8,310 nucleotides of DNA from Candidatus Omnitrophota bacterium. Lineage in GTDB: Bacteria > Omnitrophota > Gorgyraeia > Tantalellales > Tantalellaceae. A program made the position numbers and the translations under genes. Shown one piece after another: positions 4,157 to 8,310 of this stretch (positions are counted from its first letter, which is position 1; every line of letters begins with the position of its first letter). The notes beneath the pieces are model-generated. The model was not told where the DNA came from and did no database searches. It saw only the letters and a program-made list of their open reading frames with translations. Where the stretch lies: the NCBI GenBank assembly GCA_028717825.1, contig JAQUNB010000041.1:1-8310 (forward strand). Direction: 5' to 3'.

Positions 4157-5758
4157 TCAGTTTTTTAATGCGGCGCTCACAAAATCCCTGAATAGCGGAT
4201 GCGCCTTATCGGGTTTAGATTTGAACTCGGGATGGAACTGGCACGCCACGAACCACGGATGATCTTTTAGTTCGACAATCTCGACCAGCCTTCCTTTTGG
4301 GTGCACGCCGGCAAAGATCATACCTTTTTTTCGCATGATCTTTTCGTATCTATTGTTAAATTCATATCTGTGTCTGTGTCTTTCATGAACTTCATGTTTT
4401 TTATAGGCCGCAGAGCTTTTTGATCCTTTTTTAAGTCTGCACAAAAACGCCCCAAGACGCATCGTCCCGCCTTTTTGTCTAACACCTTTCTGTTCCTCAA
4501 GAAGGCTTATAACGGGATGCGGCGTTTTTACGTTAAATTCCGTAGAATTCGCTTTTGCAAGCCCGCATACATTCCGGGCAAACTCCATCACCGCTGTTTG
4601 CATTCCAAGACAGATACCAAAAAACGGTATTTTATTTTCCCGCGCGTATTTTATCGCTTTGATCTTGCCTTCTATTCCCCGATAACCGAATCCGCCGGGA
4701 ACGAGTATCCCTTTAACATCTTTGAGTAATTTTTCACCGCCCGGGGAAGATATCTTCTCAGAGTCTATCTTTATTATCTCCACCTTTGCGTTGTTCTCTA
4801 TCCCGACGTGGAGGAGCGCTTCGTATATTGATTTATAAGCGTCCTGCAGCGTTATATATTTACCGACAACCGCTATTTTTACATGGTGGAGAGGATGTTT
4901 GATCCTTTTCACGACTAAATTTTCCCATTCATCTAAACATCTATTTTTTTTTGTCTTGAGCTTAAGTTTTTTGATTATAATTTCATCAAGCTTTTGTTTT
5001 GCATAGACTATCGGGATCTCATAAACCGTCTCCACGTCAAGCGCTTGGATGACATTCTCTTTACGGACGTTGCAAAATAAAGCGATCTTCTCAACGGCAG
5101 ACCGACTGATAGCCTTCTCGGAACGGCACAAGAGGATATCCGCTTGGATACCGATCTCCCTCAGTTTCCCGACGCTGTGCTGGGTCGGTTTGGTCTTCAA
5201 TTCTTCCGCGCTTCTGATGTACGGGATAAGTGTCAGATGGATGAAAAGGACGTTATCTTTGTTTTCTTCGATCGAAAATTGGCGGATAGCCTCGAGGAAC
5301 GGCAGCCCCTCAATGTCGCCAACGGTTCCGCCTATCTCAACGATGAGCACATCAACATTTTTGGTTTTCGCGGCATTGCGTATGCCTTTTTTTATCTCAT
5401 CGGTGATATGCGGTATTACTTGAACGGTATTACCTAGATATTCCCCTTTTCTTTCTTTGTTTATTACGGAATAATAGACCTTCCCGGTCGTTATGTTATT
5501 GTCCCTGCCGAACACCGCGTTTGTAAACCGTTCATAATGCCCAAGATCCAGGTCCGTTTCCGCGCCGTCGTCAGTAACATATACTTCGCCATGTTGGAAA
5601 GGGTTCATCGTACCGGGGTCGACGTTTATATATGGATCGCACTTTATGATCGAGACTTTAAGGCCCCTCGTTTCCAAAAGTTTCCCGATCGAAGCGGAAG
5701 CGATACCTTTTCCTAAACTCGATATAACACCACCTGTAACAAAAATATATTTAGTCAT
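4157..5758 (-). CDS. pyrG: CTP synthase (glutamine-hydrolysing)
   Basis: Converts UTP to CTP with ATP and glutamine, the last step of pyrimidine nucleotide synthesis; cytoplasmic, active as a tetramer. The 533 residues are full length. The N-terminal amidoligase domain (1 to about 265) has the nucleotide-binding loop SSLGKG (13-18), the [20 protein letters not shown] block (40-59), metal ligands Asp71 and Glu141 ([10 protein letters not shown]), and KTKPTQHS (188-195), the UTP-site region. After a lysine-rich linker (about 262-290) the class I glutamine amidotransferase domain has the nucleophile Cys383 in GICLGMQ, with His509 and Glu511 (FHPEF) completing the triad. RLGAF and RHRYEFN are family motifs. 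It starts 38 bp after carB ends, with AAAGGGA as ribosome site, and belongs to the same transcript. A six-base-pair stem (5769-5788) sits just before that site. Confidence 0.98.
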   Translation of the reverse strand: MTKYIFVTGGVISSLGKGIASASIGKLLETRGLKVSIIKCDPYINVDPGTMNPFQHGEVYVTDDGAETDLDLGHYERFTNAVFGRDNNITTGKVYYSVINKERKGEYLGNTVQVIPHITDEIKKGIRNAAKTKNVDVLIVEIGGTVGDIEGLPFLEAIRQFSIEENKDNVLFIHLTLIPYIRSAEELKTKPTQHSVGKLREIGIQADILLCRSEKAISRSAVEKIALFCNVRKENVIQALDVETVYEIPIVYAKQKLDEIIIKKLKLKTKKNRCLDEWENLVVKRIKHPLHHVKIAVVGKYITLQDAYKSIYEALLHVGIENNAKVEIIKIDSEKISSPGGEKLLKDVKGILVPGGFGYRGIEGKIKAIKYARENKIPFFGICLGMQTAVMEFARNVCGLAKANSTEFNVKTPHPVISLLEEQKGVRQKGGTMRLGAFLCRLKKGSKSSAAYKKHEVHERHRHRYEFNNRYEKIMRKKGMIFAGVHPKGRLVEIVELKDHPWFVACQFHPEFKSKPDKAHPLFRDFVSAALKN

Positions 5759-5796
5759 GTTTTCCCTTTCGCCTTTTTAAGCAGGCGATACACTTT

Positions 5797-8310
5797 TTAC
5801 CCGGTTTTTCCCAGATAATCTTGTAAGGATCTGACACTCAACTCTCGCTTAGTCACAGCCTCTATGCCATTCACGGCGGCCTGAGCACCCTGAAGCGTTG
5901 TTATACAAGGGACACCGTGTGTGACAGCCAACCCCCTTATCTGTTTCATGTCAGATTGGCCGCGTGACCCGGACGGCGTATTTATAATGAGTTTCAGCTC
6001 ATTATTTTTTATCAGATCAACTACCCTTTTGTCGCCTTCGCTTAATTTGCCGACCAGTTCCGCTTTTATGTTATTCGATACGAGCGCTTTTTGGGTCCCC
6101 TTCGTCGCAATGATCTCAAAACCAAGATCGGCCAGCCTTTTCGCGATAAAAACTATGTCGCGCTTATCGTCGCTTTTTACGCTTATAAAAACTTTCCCCG
6201 CGAAAGGCAGATCTTGTCCCGCGGCGATCTGCGCTTTGTAAAAAGCCCTTCCGAAAGTCGTATCTATCCCCATTACCTCACCGGTAGACTTCATCTCCGG
6301 CCCTAAAAGTATATCAACGCCTGAAAACCTCGAGAAAGGAAGAACTGATTCCTTGACCGCTATATGGTTAATTTGCTTTTCTTTTGTAAGCCCTATCTGT
6401 TTTAAATTTTTCCCTGTCATTATTGCCGCTGCCTTTTTGGCCAAGGGAACTCCCGTAGCTTTGCTAACAAAAGGCACCGTCCTCGAAGCACGTGGATTAA
6501 CTTCCAGCACATAAATCGTATCGCCCTTGACGGCGAACTGTATATTTAAGAGGCCTTTTACTTTCAGCTCTTTGGATATCGCGTAAGTATCTTTTTTGAT
6601 CGCCTCTATGATCTCGTCGCTCAATGTATGCGGCGGCAGGACACAGGCCGAATCTCCGGAATGCACGCCCGCTTCCTCGATGTGCTCCATGATCCCGCCT
6701 ATGATCGTATTTGTACCGTCAGAAATGGCATCAACATCAACCTCAACCGCGTCCTCAAGGAATTTATCTATAAGGATCGGATGGTCCGGAGATGCCTCTC
6801 TAGCCTCGTCAATAAAACTATTCAGCGCCCCCTCGTCATACACTATCCCCATTGCCCTTCCGCCAAGAACGAAAGAAGGACGCACAAGAACGGGATATCC
6901 TATCTTCCCTGCGATCCTTGAGGCTTCTTTATTGGACATAGCTGAACCGTTCGCAGGTTGATTTATATTAAGTTTTTTCAATAGTTTCGCGAAAAGTTTC
7001 CTGTCTTCCGCGCAATGTATGGACTTAACACTCGTTCCGATAATAGGAGCGCCTGCCTTTTCAAGTTTTTCCGCGAGGTTAAGCGGGGTCTGTCCGCCGA
7101 ATTGGACTATTATTCCATTCGGTTTTTCCTTATCGATAATATTCATCACATCTTCGAAAGTAAGCGGTTCAAAATATAGTTTATCGGATGTGTCATAATC
7201 GGTCGATACCGTTTCAGGGTTTGAATTGACCATTATCGTTTCGTAGCCTAATTGTTTAAGCGCAAACGACGCGTGGCAACAGCAATAATCAAATTCTATC
7301 CCCTGTCCGATCCTGTTCGGACCGCCGCCAAGTATCATTATTTTTTTCTTTTTTGAAAGGCGTGTCTCGTCTTCGGTCTCATATGTGGAATAATAATACG
7401 GCGTATACGCCTCGAATTCAGCCGCGCAGGTATCAACAAGTTTAAAGGTCGCTTCCATGCCTGATCTTTTCCGATATTTTCTCACTGAAACTTCGTCGCT
7501 CCCGATTAGGTCCGCGATCTGCTTATCCCCAAACCCATATTGTTTCGCTTTGAGCAACAGGTCCCGCGGAATACCCCGTGAAGCTTTTAGAGCATTCTTC
7601 CCCCTAAAACCGGCTATTTCTTTTTCCAGCCCCACTATATCTTTTATATTTTCGATGAACCATGGATCTATTTTGGTAAGTTCCACAATTTGTTCTGACG
7701 TATATCCCTTTTGGAGAGCATATTTTATGTAAAAGATCCTCGACGCATTCGGTTCCGAAAGTCTTTTTACGATCTTTTCGTCGGGGATCTTCCTGTAGTC
7801 GATCTTGTTATCCAGCCCTGTATGTTTTATTTCAAGCCCCCGTAACCCTTTTTGCAGAGCCTCTTTAAAGGTCCTGCCTATCGCCATTGTCTCGCCGACG
7901 GACTTCATCGAAATACCCAGAATATCCTGAGCTTCTGGAAATTTCTCGAAAGTAAAACGCGGTATTTTTACAACACAATAATCGATCGTGGGCTCGAACG
8001 ACGCGGGCGTTTCTTTTGTTATATCGTTCCTTATTTCGTCAAGCGTATAGCCTACAGCGAGCTTCGCGGCGATCTTAGCTATCGGGAACCCCGTCGCTTT
8101 ACTGGCAAGAGCCGAGCTTCTTGAAACACGCGGGTTCATCTCAATAACTACCATTCTCCCCGTCTTCGGGTCGACCGCGAACTGTATATTTGATCCGCCT
8201 GTCTCAACCCCTATTTCCCTGATAATAGCGATAGCGGCATCTCGCATATTTTGATATTCCCTATCAGTAAGCGTTTGAGCCGGTGCCACGGTTATAGAAT
8301 CACCGGTATG
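5797..8310 (-). CDS. carB: Carbamoyl phosphate synthase large subunit, 5' end cut by window edge
   Basis: Makes carbamoyl phosphate from bicarbonate, ammonia delivered by CarA, and two ATP, for pyrimidine and arginine synthesis. The 837 visible codons correspond to about residue 243 of the E. coli enzyme through the C-terminus; the first 240 or so residues lie to the right of the window. The fragment starts with HTGDSITVAPAQ, the end of the first ATP-grasp domain, with its metal-binding EMNPRVSRSSA. The oligomerisation domain follows (about 165-310). The second synthetase half opens with GGGPNRIGQGIEFDY (about 328) and has QFGGQTPLNL and the second metal site EVNPRASRTVPF. The last ~135 residues are the MGS-like allosteric domain, with ATKGT and NTPSG, the region that binds UMP and related effectors. 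Both ATP-grasp metal sites seen are intact and there is no frameshift. The adjacent pyrG suggests a pyrimidine operon; carA is not visible. Confidence 0.98.
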   Translation of the reverse strand, partial: HTGDSITVAPAQTLTDREYQNMRDAAIAIIREIGVETGGSNIQFAVDPKTGRMVVIEMNPRVSRSSALASKATGFPIAKIAAKLAVGYTLDEIRNDITKETPASFEPTIDYCVVKIPRFTFEKFPEAQDILGISMKSVGETMAIGRTFKEALQKGLRGLEIKHTGLDNKIDYRKIPDEKIVKRLSEPNASRIFYIKYALQKGYTSEQIVELTKIDPWFIENIKDIVGLEKEIAGFRGKNALKASRGIPRDLLLKAKQYGFGDKQIADLIGSDEVSVRKYRKRSGMEATFKLVDTCAAEFEAYTPYYYSTYETEDETRLSKKKKIMILGGGPNRIGQGIEFDYCCCHASFALKQLGYETIMVNSNPETVSTDYDTSDKLYFEPLTFEDVMNIIDKEKPNGIIVQFGGQTPLNLAEKLEKAGAPIIGTSVKSIHCAEDRKLFAKLLKKLNINQPANGSAMSNKEASRIAGKIGYPVLVRPSFVLGGRAMGIVYDEGALNSFIDEAREASPDHPILIDKFLEDAVEVDVDAISDGTNTIIGGIMEHIEEAGVHSGDSACVLPPHTLSDEIIEAIKKDTYAISKELKVKGLLNIQFAVKGDTIYVLEVNPRASRTVPFVSKATGVPLAKKAAAIMTGKNLKQIGLTKEKQINHIAVKESVLPFSRFSGVDILLGPEMKSTGEVMGIDTTFGRAFYKAQIAAGQDLPFAGKVFISVKSDDKRDIVFIAKRLADLGFEIIATKGTQKALVSNNIKAELVGKLSEGDKRVVDLIKNNELKLIINTPSGSRGQSDMKQIRGLAVTHGVPCITTLQGAQAAVNGIEAVTKRELSVRSLQDYLGKTG

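Noticed and set aside
4318..4500. Second minus-strand frame of 60 codons inside pyrG
   Set aside because: It overlaps conserved pyrG coding sequence in another frame and has no family match; a chance frame.

Overview
The window looks like chromosomal DNA of an anaerobic or microaerophilic, Gram-negative-type bacterium. It encodes a neelaredoxin-type superoxide reductase, a flavodiiron protein and a rubredoxin, which is the classic oxygen-defence set of strict anaerobes. It also encodes two lipoproteins with standard lipoboxes, one of them a peptidoglycan-binding protein. Base composition is moderately AT-rich and the code is standard. An uncultured lineage such as Omnitrophota would fit, but nothing here fixes the taxonomy. 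Every gene I can support lies on the minus strand, so transcription runs from high to low coordinates.

From right to left, the window holds four blocks. (1) carB (C-terminal ~837 residues, cut by the right edge) and pyrG are 38 bp apart and form a pyrimidine-nucleotide block: carbamoyl phosphate synthesis and UTP-to-CTP conversion. (2) A single-gene unit at 3601-4035 encodes a small lipoprotein with a coiled coil and a peptidoglycan-binding domain. It has a promoter-like sequence upstream (TTGAAT-17-TAATAT) and a strong intrinsic terminator. (3) A two-gene unit, ccdA and a tlpA/resA-like lipoprotein, has an extended -10 promoter and ends in a second strong terminator. It moves reducing power across the membrane to an extracytoplasmic thioredoxin-fold protein. 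(4) Immediately after that terminator a TTGACA promoter starts an oxygen-response region. Its genes are a 50-residue protein that is only the glycyl-radical tail of anaerobic ribonucleotide reductase, a possible 27-residue ORF in a hairpin-rich stretch, rubredoxin, the flavodiiron protein FprA, and superoxide reductase (cut by the left edge).

Block 4 reads as one functional idea. Rubredoxin is the usual electron donor to both FprA (O2 to water) and superoxide reductase (superoxide to peroxide). The small tail protein may be a replacement part for an oxygen-cleaved glycyl-radical enzyme, by analogy with YfiD/GrcA and pyruvate formate-lyase; this is my inference. That small gene, the rubredoxin gene and the 27-residue ORF are all short and easy to miss. 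The stretch 1641-1945 is the least explained part of the window. It holds a REP-like or terminator-like palindrome, several smaller stems, and a 15-bp dyad upstream of the rubredoxin gene.
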